Source of the DNA: Heterobilharzia americana
Lineage: Eukaryota > Platyhelminthes > Trematoda > Strigeidida > Schistosomatidae
Assembly (NCBI GenBank): GCA_944470555.2
Contig: OX104132.1
Coordinates: 9,185,755-9,249,754, forward strand
Length of the DNA stretch: 64,000 nucleotides
Direction of reading: 5' to 3'
Both the position numbers and the translations under genes were made by a program. This document shows, in pieces, positions 55,701 through 57,780 of the stretch. Positions within the stretch are counted from its first letter, which is position 1. Each line of letters opens with the position of its first letter. The notes under the pieces are model-generated. The model did no database searches, had not been told where the DNA came from, and saw nothing but the letters and a program-made list of their open reading frames with translations.

Positions 55701-56978
55701 TTGAACAAGCTACTGGTGATGATCGACTGGTGTTTCATCTTTTTTAAGGATTTTGATCAACTTCTGCTTACTTGTATGTTTCTGAACAGGTTCTTTTAAG
55801 AATATGTTTTTATCTGAGAATAAAAAGGACAAATTTACAACATGGGCATGCCGTTCCACGAGGATGATGTTGGAACCCTTATTAGGACGAACTGGAAACA
55901 ACTTGTTTGTGCAGAAGTCCTGCTTTCGCGTTAATATAGTGAAGGCGAGAGTTGACTTTAAGTGTTCCATAATCGACCCAGTATTTCACCCTAAAACATT
56001 CTGTTTGATGACCTATTAGCTAATAATAGAGTAATTTATTTGTTGGTTTTTACTATTAATACGATTGTAGAGCTGGTAAAAATGATTCGTCGTAAAGAGA
56101 ATTTTCCTCACTATTTCAGAAATTTTTAGCTGTCTGTTTTTGTCGATAGTTTTCATCGGGGAGTTACATCTTTAGTTAGATCATAAAACACTGAAAGGAG
56201 TTCGGTAGTATGTTATATCCTACTTCAATGTTCAGTTTTGTGTGTCGTTGATGTCTGATATCGAATAAGATTTCCATCTGTTAACTAAGTGGGGTAATTA
56301 CGAGGTTAGCATATAATCCTCTTACGCATCTGTTGACAAAGAGTTTAGAAGTAGGAGAGAATAGATACCAAGCAATGAGGAACCTCAGTAGACGCAGTTA
56401 GTTTAGAATTTGGAGAAATCTGTCACAGGTTGAAAAGATGTATCCCGAGTGGAGCTATATTTTGTTGGAATTTTTATTTAACGGTGATGGTGGAAGAGTG
56501 TGTTACGTGATGATCGAGTTGTCTGAGATCATATCACAACTGAATACATTCATCTCTGTTAGTCGCGTTTACTAGTGGAGTAGACGATACAATATCCAGG
56601 ACACATGTTTGTGGCATCAACTGTATCATAATTTATTAGTGTTACTACTAGGCAGCAGAAACTCAACTATTTGGTGATGATAATTGGGTTTTGTTTAACT
56701 TGTTTTATGTTACTCATGCTTGATATGTGTAGTAGATTGATAAATCTACTTTTACCGATACTTTAATATATATAGTATGTGCATACATAACTTCGTTTTC
56801 TATTTGTGATATACAAATTTATTTATTTAGTGATTCAACTGATCCTTTTAATCGTCAACCATTGGCAATGTCTCAAGTAGAACCACAAGAAAATTTACGA
56901 TCAAGTATTCGTGCATGGATTAGTGAACGACGTACACTTAGATTTCAGAATAAAACTCAGGCTGAACCGAAATCATGA
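5321..56978 (+). CDS. UBE4B: Ubiquitin conjugation factor E4 (UBE4B/Ufd2 family), 3' part, 11 exons
   Basis: This is a U-box ubiquitin ligase that lengthens ubiquitin chains on already modified substrates with an E2, and in other eukaryotes works with p97/Cdc48. The eleven exons are listed in the summary. Every junction is GT/AG with matching phase, and the joined frame holds 786 codons before a TGA at 56976-56978. I recognise the family from blocks similar to animal UBE4B: AGDGF near the start, [11 protein letters not shown], a [15 protein letters not shown] stretch, GPKQRDL followed by YGFKPD, and a complete C-terminal U-box at about residues 700-773 with [11 protein letters not shown] and TDPFNRQPL. 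The window starts inside the gene, since the first exon begins at codon position 2, so the N-terminal exons are missing. Introns range from 2.2 to 9.2 kb and are packed with retroelements. The family and frame are firm; the completeness of the exon set is inference. Confidence 0.93.
6023..6590 (-). pseudogene. Orphan Gag-like LTR-retroelement fragment
   Basis: On the minus strand the reading runs from a [21 protein letters not shown] start through [17 protein letters not shown] and [17 protein letters not shown] to FLAAQF and an [15 protein letters not shown] end. This is the usual shape of a capsid domain of an LTR retrotransposon. It is broken by two in-frame TAG codons (about 6346 and 6409) and a frameshift near 6245. 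No pol or LTR was identified next to it. The Gag assignment is by overall pattern only. Confidence 0.55.
6890..7290 (+). mobile_element. RTE family 1 fragment
   Basis: A degenerate copy of the C-terminal RT region. [13 protein letters not shown] corresponds to [13 protein letters not shown] of the copy at 20842, and the GAGAGGTAAGTCAGTTGATA phrase at about 7233 corresponds to GRRGKSVDE. An internal part is missing. Confidence 0.65.
7735..7995 (+). CDS. UBE4B: UBE4B exon B
   Basis: The acceptor is TTTTCTAG and the donor CAAG|GTAAGA, phase 1 on both sides. It encodes 87 residues. The part [18 protein letters not shown] aligns with the animal block CFFLTLHAHHLSI, and is followed by a His/Glu-rich linker. 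It joins exon D in phase, which argues against a coding exon between them. Confidence 0.9.
8084..8560 (-). mobile_element. tRNA-like SINE, group B (composite)
   Basis: On the minus strand there is a tRNA-like sequence at about 8137-8210 (GGTGAGTTGGTAGAGC A-box and GGTTCGAATCC B-box). A second, oppositely oriented repeat arm follows, containing CTATCTCAGATAATAGTC. A nearly identical composite occurs at 24478-24925, and the mirror-image unit is at 16500-16745. Confidence 0.65.
9335..10090 (+). mobile_element. RTE family 1 endonuclease fragment
   Basis: An open stretch (9498-9869) reads [18 protein letters not shown], a further block, and [14 protein letters not shown], typical of the apurinic-type endonuclease domain (SAYxPT and GDFNAxxG motifs). 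The second motif's Gly-Asp reads Thr-Asp, so a catalytic aspartate is probably displaced. Downstream pieces (GDRLFQV, NNHLFLT) continue the domain in another frame. Confidence 0.7.
10091..11310. other. Intron, mostly unrecognised
   Basis: Holds one exon-like stretch at 10557-10693 whose length would break the frame (see rejected items). I recognise nothing else. Confidence 0.4.
11318..11370 (+). repeat. (GA)n microsatellite
   Basis: About 50 bp of GA repeats with an interrupting G-run near 11345. Confidence 0.95.
11535..11690 (-). mobile_element. Penelope-like element terminal fragment
   Basis: TTTGGGCACTGTAGTAGAAT at about 11543, TAGTATTATTTACTAGTTGA and CATTTCGAGGAG, then an ATAATAATAAT-rich end, follow the same order as the minus-strand PLE terminus at 31370-31500. 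Confidence 0.5.
11976..13178 (-). mobile_element. RTE family 2, internally deleted copy with both ends
   Basis: On the minus strand it begins near 13178 with the same 5' sequence (CTAGTTACTAG...GGTTCTAAG) as the copy at 34668. It then reads much of the endonuclease ([20 protein letters not shown], and [18 protein letters not shown] at about 12400-12345). Near 12230 it jumps to the extreme C-terminus and the 3' tail. The whole reverse transcriptase is missing. Stops and frameshifts interrupt the endonuclease. Confidence 0.75.
13541..13720 (-). mobile_element. Smα SINE with broken hammerhead
   Basis: The minus-strand tRNA-like part is at about 13645-13712 (GTGATGTGGTGGATAATGCT). The hammerhead region follows at 13557-13620. 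CTGACGA is kept but GAAA reads AAAG, so the essential G12 is lost. An inverted Smα 3' piece abuts it at 13717-13770. Confidence 0.75.
13717..13770 (+). mobile_element. Smα 3' fragment, inverted relative to neighbour
   Basis: ATGCGCATCGTGGATTCCAC followed by TGCTAGCCACT is the sense-strand 3' part of an Smα hammerhead (cleavage side and stem I). Confidence 0.7.
14160..15640 (-). mobile_element. Penelope-like element, RT plus GIY-YIG region
   Basis: Minus-strand order: [20 protein letters not shown] (RT motif A region, about 15450-15390). Next comes an open segment 15224-14985 with [20 protein letters not shown] and [13 protein letters not shown] (YIDDT-like motif C). Then [20 protein letters not shown] at about 14830, and an open segment 14544-14302 with [20 protein letters not shown], as in the C-terminal endonuclease region. 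Several frameshifts and stops are present. The element type is from motif memory. Confidence 0.75.
16500..16745 (+). mobile_element. tRNA-like SINE, group B
   Basis: The sense tRNA-like part GGACCTCATAGGTGAGTTGG ... GGTCCGAATCCGGCC is at about 16668-16740. It is preceded by the body GTAGTAATGCGTCACGAATT, the mirror of the unit at 8084 and 24478. Confidence 0.65.
17244..17548 (+). CDS. UBE4B: UBE4B exon D
   Basis: The acceptor is TTTTACAG and the donor GAA|GTGAGT. The exon enters in phase 1 and leaves in phase 0, giving 102 residues of Ufd2 core. [19 protein letters not shown] corresponds to the conserved LPE(Y/F)-VED-AEFL helix region of animal UBE4B. A Ser/Thr/Asn-rich stretch (about residues 55-70 of the exon) is probably a lineage-specific loop. 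Confidence 0.92.
17549..18035. other. Intron, nothing recognised
   Basis: No repeat family or coding similarity seen. Confidence 0.4.
18035..18200 (+). mobile_element. tRNA-like SINE, group C
   Basis: GTGGTTCACTGGTTTAGACA, TTGACTTTCAACAAG and the body AGATGGTATCACTAGCTG then GGACGTGCACGTAGTTGATG parallel the copy at 4706. Confidence 0.55.
18640..18775 (+). mobile_element. RTE family 1 short fragment
   Basis: [20 protein letters not shown] corresponds to [20 protein letters not shown] near the C-terminus of the frame at 20842. It continues with AGACAAGAGAAATCGATAAT. Confidence 0.65.
19245..19965 (-). mobile_element. RTE family 1 fragment, diverged
   Basis: The minus strand carries counterparts of the C-terminal RTE coding region (CGACTGAGATGCCTTGGATC-like, GCCAAACCGCC and others), continuing to about 19960. 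More diverged than the copies at 2340 and 20822. Confidence 0.6.
20822..22490 (+). mobile_element. RTE family 1, best copy, 5'-truncated
   Basis: A non-LTR retrotransposon truncated in the thumb-side linker of its ORF. It has the full RT domain, a pyrimidine-rich 3' UTR (22288-22460) and a short GATGATGAT tail at about 22466-22483. There are no LTRs. It lies in sense in the UBE4B intron between exons D and E. Confidence 0.88.
20842..22287 (+). CDS. RTE-clade reverse transcriptase, C-terminal 481-codon frame
   Basis: This polyprotein part copies element RNA at the chromosomal nick. Visible RT blocks are [19 protein letters not shown] (18-36), [13 protein letters not shown] (68-80), motif [10 protein letters not shown] (101-109), motif B RQGCPLSP (161-168), motif C YADD (204-207), [12 protein letters not shown] and LLYGCETWP. 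The catalytic aspartates are intact. The first roughly 15 residues look frameshifted or non-homologous, and the endonuclease is lacking, so the copy cannot move alone. It resembles SR2/Perere-3 of schistosomes from memory. The long undisturbed frame suggests a fairly recent insertion. Confidence 0.85.
   Translation: MEKGKVNDSVYFFWSKSLIIPVFKKGEKSSCDNHRGISLTNIVSKILSSIILRRLSGAREQQARENQAGFRPGRGCIDQIFTLRQVLEHRHAYRRPTIAVFLDLKAAFDSVDREVLWQCLSLKGVPSKYITLLKALYSNTCGHVRAYGELSRELYSSSGVRQGCPLSPFLFNFIIDILMEVSLSSPNYKDVDRTTGEFSLDLEYADDIVLLGEDADKMQSLLNTLSGNLRMFGMRFSPPKCKFLLQDWSSAVPRLTIESEVVECVDHFTYLGSRINSGGLVADEISARIQKARLAFANLRHLWRRRDIRLSIKGRVYCTAVRSVLLYGCETWPLKVEDMRRLQVFDHRCLRSIGRIPWCHHVSNAEVRCRVLGRRGKSVDEVVNLHRLRWLGHVLRMPSHRLPRHTMLAEVGSGWKKARGGQTKTWHQCMKSLTVGLSHVGRCRLGGWGPRDKRNQWLETLGDMAQNRSQWRRCIHTLSSS
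22745..23225 (+). mobile_element. RTE family 1 copy with internal deletion
   Basis: It reads the region from SPFLF-like to LTIES (22745-23040), then jumps at about 23043 straight to the 3' UTR (CCGAATCTCACCACTTTCTC). About 700 bp present in the neighbour at 20822 are missing. A 4-bp insertion after the YADDI codons breaks the frame (near 22885). Confidence 0.85.
23225..23405 (-). mobile_element. tRNA-like SINE, group C
   Basis: Minus-strand GTCTTTCAACCAGTGGGTCG and the body GTCAGATAGCATCACTAGTG, ATGTGCACCTCATCA match the other group C copies. The B box is degenerate. Confidence 0.55.
23951..24150 (+). CDS. UBE4B: UBE4B exon E
   Basis: The acceptor is CTATTTAG and the donor TTT|GTAAGT. The exon starts in phase 0 and ends two bases into a codon. 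It encodes [20 protein letters not shown], matching the conserved NPYLVAKLVEV helix of the family. The next in-phase acceptor is either 26918 or the optional exon at 25250. Confidence 0.92.
24478..25035 (-). mobile_element. tRNA-like SINE, group B (composite)
   Basis: Nearly identical to 8084-8560 from the B box through TTAAAACCCTTGGTGATTGA. A further sense tRNA-like unit follows at about 24955-25027 (GTAGGTGAGTTGGTAGAGCA). Confidence 0.65.
25250..25328 (+). CDS. Possible cassette exon of UBE4B (unconfirmed)
   Basis: A 79-nt open stretch follows a good acceptor (CATTTTACAG). Its phase fits exon E, and it reads an acidic peptide ([15 protein letters not shown]) before a weak donor, AAAG|GTTATT. 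Its end is phase 0, so it cannot join the normal exon F start at 26918. It could join a weaker acceptor at 26880, which would add a hydrophobic tract, or an unseen extra exon. It sits in a variable loop of the family, so homology cannot settle it. It may be an alternative exon or chance. Confidence 0.3.
25835..26400 (+). mobile_element. Penelope-like element RT fragment
   Basis: The sense reading gives a RYVDNTL motif (YVDDT-like active site with Asp replaced by Asn) at about 25936. Then, in shifting frames, [39 protein letters not shown] and [17 protein letters not shown] follow. This is typical PLE RT. Numerous frameshifts. Confidence 0.72.
26918..27335 (+). CDS. UBE4B: UBE4B exon F with low-complexity insert
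   Basis: The acceptor is TTTTTTATAG and the donor TTTAAG|GTGAGA; it enters in phase 2 and leaves in phase 0. A second AG six bases downstream (start 26924) keeps the frame, so a two-residue alternative is possible. The first third ([20 protein letters not shown]) and last third ([18 protein letters not shown]) match the family core. Between them is a Ser/Asn/Gly/Asp-rich insert of about 70 residues (roughly 27030-27240) with no clear counterpart in the vertebrate protein as I remember it. Confidence 0.92.
27862..27990 (+). mobile_element. RTE family 2 fragment
   Basis: ATATTATGCCACATCATCCC, AAAATGCTCTACATTCAAAA and GACTGGCTGGCTGGCTTC match the RT segment of the copy at 47930-48030. Confidence 0.75.
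28125..28345 (-). mobile_element. tRNA-like SINE, group B
   Basis: The minus strand from 28270 to 28197 folds much like a tRNA: six of seven acceptor pairs, A box TAGCTCAGCTGG, B box GGTTCGAGTCC. The anticodon stem is imperfect, and it is embedded in the repeated flanks (GATAGCCACAGTTTGGCAGA), so I call it a SINE head rather than a tRNA gene. Confidence 0.65.
28405..28645 (+). mobile_element. tRNA-like SINE, group B
   Basis: The GATAACCATGGTTTGGCAGA flank is followed by a sense tRNA-like part, GTAGATCAGTTGGTTGAGTA and GGTTCAAATCCAGCAG, ending in the CAATCATCACCCAGTAT body. Confidence 0.6.
29128..30268 (-). repeat. Second copy of the 13284-14760 segment, with deletion
   Basis: Very close match to 13284-14760. 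It includes the same broken Smα hammerhead (29385-29470) and the PLE endonuclease frame at 30054-29812. About 330 bp containing the Smα tRNA-like head are missing at about 29496. Confidence 0.9.
30269..30957. other. Intron end before exon G, nothing recognised
   Basis: AT-rich, no repeat family identified. Confidence 0.4.
30958..31124 (+). CDS. UBE4B: UBE4B exon G
   Basis: The acceptor is CTTTATTCAG and the donor GTAG|GTAAGT; it enters in phase 0 and leaves in phase 2. [20 protein letters not shown] corresponds to the well-conserved block [20 protein letters not shown] of animal UBE4B, a strong family signature. A charged Lys/Arg/Glu helix follows. Confidence 0.94.
31320..32065 (-). mobile_element. 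Penelope-like element, GIY-YIG end
   Basis: The minus-strand reading from 32060 gives [19 protein letters not shown], the start of the GIY-YIG endonuclease. It then runs through a degenerate body to a terminus (ATGACGTTTCGAGCATAAAT at about 31462) shared with 50895. Confidence 0.7.
32280..33870 (-). mobile_element. RTE family 2 copy (antisense in UBE4B)
   Basis: The minus-strand tail is ATT repeats at about 32279-32290, then the 3' end and RT up to about 33870. It shares with the copies at 47600, 54655 and 57782 the same stops and short tandem expansions, for example repeated GTCGA at about 33218-33238 and CTTGA at about 33296-33310. The RT cannot be translated. Confidence 0.88.
33871..34667. 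other. Intron, nothing recognised
   Basis: AT-rich sequence between two RTE family 2 copies. No repeat or exon identified. Confidence 0.45.
34668..35660 (+). mobile_element. RTE family 2, internally deleted copy with both ends
   Basis: It starts CTAGTTACTAGCCGGTTCTA with a 5' UTR and the endonuclease start ([15 protein letters not shown] at about 34860). After roughly 220 codons' worth of broken endonuclease it jumps near 35095 to the C-terminal region (RC-ALC and others) and ends with CTAAGGGGCAAATGATAATA. Confidence 0.8.
35661..36708. other. Intron, nothing recognised
   Basis: No coding or repeat similarity seen, apart from short AT runs. Confidence 0.4.
36711..36778 (+). repeat. (TA)n microsatellite
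   Basis: About 66 bp of TA repeats with a single phase slip near 36741. Confidence 0.95.
37365..37505 (+). mobile_element. Smα SINE, sense, dead hammerhead
   Basis: The tRNA-like part is at about 37366-37425 (CTGGATAACGCTTGATACTT, GGCTCAAGTCTC). The hammerhead region follows at 37444-37500. Core C3 reads A, a stem II base is missing and GAAA reads GAGA. Confidence 0.7.
38190..38256 (-). ncRNA. Hammerhead ribozyme (Smα unit 1), canonical core
   Basis: Minus strand: CTGACGA (38240-38234), four-pair stem II, GAAA (about 38219-38216), short stem III TGC/GCA, cleavage triplet ATC, and stem I CCAG/CTGG. Predicted cut between 38208 and 38207. All conserved core positions are present. Confidence 0.85.
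38369..38431 (-). ncRNA. Hammerhead ribozyme (Smα unit 2)
   Basis: The same core as unit 1 (CTGACGA at 38415-38409, GAAA near 38391-38394), with one mismatch in stem II (GCAC for GGAC) and one in stem I (CTAG for CTGG). Stem III is TGT/GCA. Probably weaker than unit 1. Confidence 0.8.
38595..38790 (-). mobile_element. SINE-like repeat, group D
   Basis: The order ATTCATCGCAGACTCACATC, GGACAGCTGTTTCATCCTAG, CACCAGGGATCGAACTCAG is shared with 51425-51600. GATCGAAC on this strand is a reversed B-box-like sequence. Confidence 0.55.
38941..39849. other. Intron end before exon H
   Basis: Holds a G-rich run at about 39107-39122 and a C-rich run at about 39798-39809. No gene or element identified. 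Confidence 0.45.
39850..40036 (+). CDS. UBE4B: UBE4B exon H
   Basis: The acceptor is AACTTTTAG and the donor CTT|GTAAGT; it enters in phase 2 and leaves in phase 0. It encodes 63 residues, including [17 protein letters not shown], which corresponds to the conserved RLAAMLNFNLQQL helix. The open frame continues past the donor, but the homology stops exactly there and resumes at exon I. Confidence 0.93.
40470..42365 (+). mobile_element. RTE family 1, long decayed copy
   Basis: In order and in sense: an endonuclease end ([11 protein letters not shown] at about 40480), linker, RT blocks (TTTAGATCTGACTGTGGGTG at about 41190, TTGGTTGTGAAACATG-like at about 41750, GTGTAGCGTTTTAGGGAGAA at about 41855) and the 3' UTR ending with GGATGTGATGTGAATATTG. 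No frame is open. Confidence 0.78.
42885..42965 (-). mobile_element. Degenerate Smα hammerhead fragment
   Basis: The minus strand keeps CTGACGAG and GAAA at the right spacing, with GTC before the expected cut, but stems I and II no longer pair well. Confidence 0.4.
43700..43751 (+). repeat. (ATT)n microsatellite
   Basis: About 50 bp of uninterrupted ATT repeats next to a group B SINE. Confidence 0.95.
43755..43995 (+). mobile_element. tRNA-like SINE, group B
   Basis: The tRNA-like part from 43888 (GGACCTCGTATCTCAGTTGG ... GGTTCGAATCAAAC) has most D- and T-stem pairs. It is flanked by the group body (GAGATAGCAACCGTAGTTTA) and the CACCTTCAATTATCACTTAT tail. Confidence 0.65.
44450..44594 (+). 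CDS. UBE4B: UBE4B exon I
   Basis: The acceptor is TTGATAG and the donor [30 protein letters not shown] matches the conserved (C)GPK-RDLKV-(P)-YGF motif. An upstream GT at 44585 would end the exon in phase 0 and would not fit exon J, so 44594 (phase 1) is chosen. Confidence 0.93.
44733..44945 (-). mobile_element. RTE family 2, 3' end fragment
   Basis: An ATT tail (44729-44740) is followed by GGGTTCCTAGTGGAACATAA and the reverse complement of the last roughly 60 codons, ending at GCCTGGCGCGTGATGT. Confidence 0.8.
45070..45245 (+). mobile_element. tRNA-like SINE, group C
   Basis: GTGGCTCAGTGGTTTAGGGA is a good A box. The AGATAGTATCAGTAGCCGTC body and GGATGTGCGCAAGGTAACTC end match the copy at 4706. 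Confidence 0.6.
45246..45904. other. Intron, nothing recognised
   Basis: No coding or repeat match seen. Confidence 0.4.
45905..46271 (-). mobile_element. LTR of gypsy-type element (3' side)
   Basis: On the minus strand a polypurine tract (CAGAGAGAGGAGG, about 46291-46276) is followed by TGTAAGGCCCC, a typical LTR start. Most of the following 330 bp recurs at 63787-64000. The far edge is uncertain (45905-45939). Confidence 0.65.
46222..47395 (-). pseudogene. Gypsy-type pol remnant: protease-like end joined to integrase
   Basis: The minus-strand open frame 46980-46222 carries the second half of an integrase: [33 protein letters not shown], and a C-terminal chromodomain-like or tail region. 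Upstream, [12 protein letters not shown] (about 47150) is the start of the catalytic core. At 47387-47169 another frame reads [20 protein letters not shown] and [12 protein letters not shown], as at the protease-RT boundary of such elements. RT and RNase H are missing between them. The two catalytic aspartates of the integrase appear replaced (Gln and Val), and a triplet expansion disrupts the frame at about 47085-47116. The element is dead. Confidence 0.75.
47085..47116 (+). repeat. ATC/AAC triplet run inside integrase remnant
   Basis: ATC repeats run directly into AAC repeats, lying over codons that normally read Val-Val-Val-Asp in the integrase core. Confidence 0.85.
47600..49430 (+). mobile_element. 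RTE family 2 copy (sense in UBE4B)
   Basis: Reads in pieces the RT N-terminal linker (from about 47600), a [20 protein letters not shown] block (about 47855), an [17 protein letters not shown] motif A region (about 48135), the FTYL block and the C-terminus. It ends CCTATGTTCCACTTGGGACC and an ATT tail. Shared stops and pentamer expansions interrupt it. It is the near-identical inverted partner of 57782-59600. Confidence 0.9.
49534..49694 (+). CDS. UBE4B: UBE4B exon J
   Basis: The acceptor is GTCCGTAG and the donor CAAG|GTATAC; it enters in phase 1 and leaves in phase 0. [20 protein letters not shown] matches the family block FAKAIADDQRSYSKELFEE. Only about 100 bp separate its acceptor from the tail of the RTE family 2 copy at 47600-49430. 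Confidence 0.93.
50350..50965 (+). mobile_element. Penelope-like element, GIY-YIG end
   Basis: Decayed sense copy: a linker ([11 protein letters not shown]), [12 protein letters not shown] at about 50495, then the endonuclease body. It ends with the terminal phrase TTATGCTCGAAACGTCATCA, the mirror of the end at 31460. Confidence 0.68.
51425..51600 (-). mobile_element. SINE-like repeat, group D
   Basis: ATTCATCATAGACTGACATC, GGGACAGCTGTTTCATAGTA and GAGATCGAACCCAGGACCTT match 38595-38790 in the same order. A short inverted piece is also present near 63005-63060. Confidence 0.6.
52140..52250 (-). mobile_element. Degenerate Smα fragment
   Basis: TTGCGTTTTATCCTATCTGA, AACTCATCAACTGAGTATAC and ATGCCTCCTAGTGAACG follow the Smα hammerhead and spacer in antisense, with several substitutions in the core. 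Confidence 0.5.
52502..52659 (+). CDS. UBE4B: UBE4B exon K, first half of U-box
   Basis: The acceptor is TTTTTTACTAG and the donor TTAAA|GTATGT; it enters in phase 0 and leaves in phase 2. It holds an acidic lead ([13 protein letters not shown]) and then the U-box start [19 protein letters not shown], with [13 protein letters not shown]. The U-box is the RING-like, zinc-free fold that binds the E2. The E2-contact residues Ile/Met after DP and the Pro of KLP are present. The residue after LP (TSG) gives a loop one residue longer than vertebrate UBE4B and closer to fungal Ufd2. Confidence 0.96.
52691..52710 (+). repeat. (GT)n microsatellite
   Basis: About 20 bp of GT repeats just after exon K. 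Confidence 0.9.
52980..53849. other. Intron segment, not identified
   Basis: Contains several short open stretches but nothing I can assign. It may be the 3' flank of the PLE that begins at 53850. Confidence 0.35.
53850..56000 (-). mobile_element. Penelope-like element split by an RTE family 2 insertion
   Basis: The minus-strand parts at 53850-54640 read [20 protein letters not shown] and [14 protein letters not shown], and then the connection to the endonuclease ([18 protein letters not shown]). The parts at 55500-55980 hold an N-terminal frame (86 codons, 55970-55710) with [18 protein letters not shown]. The RTE family 2 piece 54655-55495 lies in between. The N-terminal side may continue to about 56600. 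Confidence 0.68.
54655..55495 (+). mobile_element. RTE family 2 partial copy nested in PLE
   Basis: Matches 47925-48750 almost base for base, including the pentamer expansions, but is cut off at both ends: it begins inside RT and ends inside the region before FTYL. Confidence 0.88.
56831..56978 (+). CDS. UBE4B: UBE4B exon L, end of U-box and stop
   Basis: The acceptor is ATTTATTTAG. It enters in phase 2 and completes the split codon as Asn. [19 protein letters not shown] is the diagnostic second half of the Ufd2 U-box, followed by the C-terminal helix with IRAWISERR and a short basic/polar tail ending PKS. The stop TGA is at 56976-56978. Confidence 0.96.
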
Positions 56979-57465
56979 TGATATACACATGATACATATT
57001 CATATATAACTTTATTATCACTACTATGATTATCATTATTATTATTGTTATTATTACTGTTATTATTACTATTATTACTACTACTACTAATTTCAACCTT
57101 ATATAAATACACTATGAAGCCACTTTTGTATACAACATGCAAGATATCCTTATTGAGCGTGTATGTATGATTTTCTTATTGATGTTTAGCGTTATTCTTC
57201 ACTTGACTGAACATCGTTTACTTTACATTTACAAATAGAAGCAGTATCTTATATCTTGAAGTGTACTATCTTAAAGGTATGATAAATTAATTTATTGTAA
57301 CAAACATAACAAGTATATAAATGTTGTAAAATGCAACAAGAAGGCAAACATACCGCGATCGCCATGTTTAGGAGATCAACAAAAATTACGTATTGTCTGT
57401 TGTAATTTATACTGTTTTAAAAGAAAGAGAATAACAATAATAAACTGGTTGTAAAAATTCACCTC
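56979..57465 (+). other. UBE4B: UBE4B 3' UTR
   Basis: This is AT-rich sequence after the stop, with an imperfect ATT/ACT trinucleotide run at about 57024-57090. It probably ends shortly after the AATAAA at 57439-57444. The length (about 480 nt) is inferred from that signal only. Confidence 0.6.
57439..57444 (+). promoter_or_regulatory. Poly(A) signal AATAAA
   Basis: Canonical AATAAA about 460 nt after the UBE4B stop codon, followed within about 30 nt by T-rich and GTG-containing sequence. Confidence 0.55.
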
Positions 57466-57780
57466 ATGTGTCTTTAAATTACAGAAAATGTCTTTCTTTT
57501 TTCACCTAGAAGGGAGGAAAAACAAAAGTTACGGTTTGTTTTTCTTTTCAATAATGACTTGGATAAGTCTTTTTTTTAATGAGATATGGGAGAGTGCCGT
57601 GAAATTTACGCACTAAATAATCGGATTGCAAGAATGATGAATGTAGCGAAATATAATGAGGCGATTTTTACTTAGATCCTTCTATATTGGTTGCAATCAA
57701 AGCAACACATTATGCAAAGTTCTTACATATTTTTAAAATTAAGTTGAAAGCGAATTCTTCACGAAGATAACATGGATTTC

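Noticed and set aside
56831..56978. U-box gene as a separate small gene
   Set aside because: The exon begins at codon position 3 and completes exon K of the ligase; it has no start of its own.
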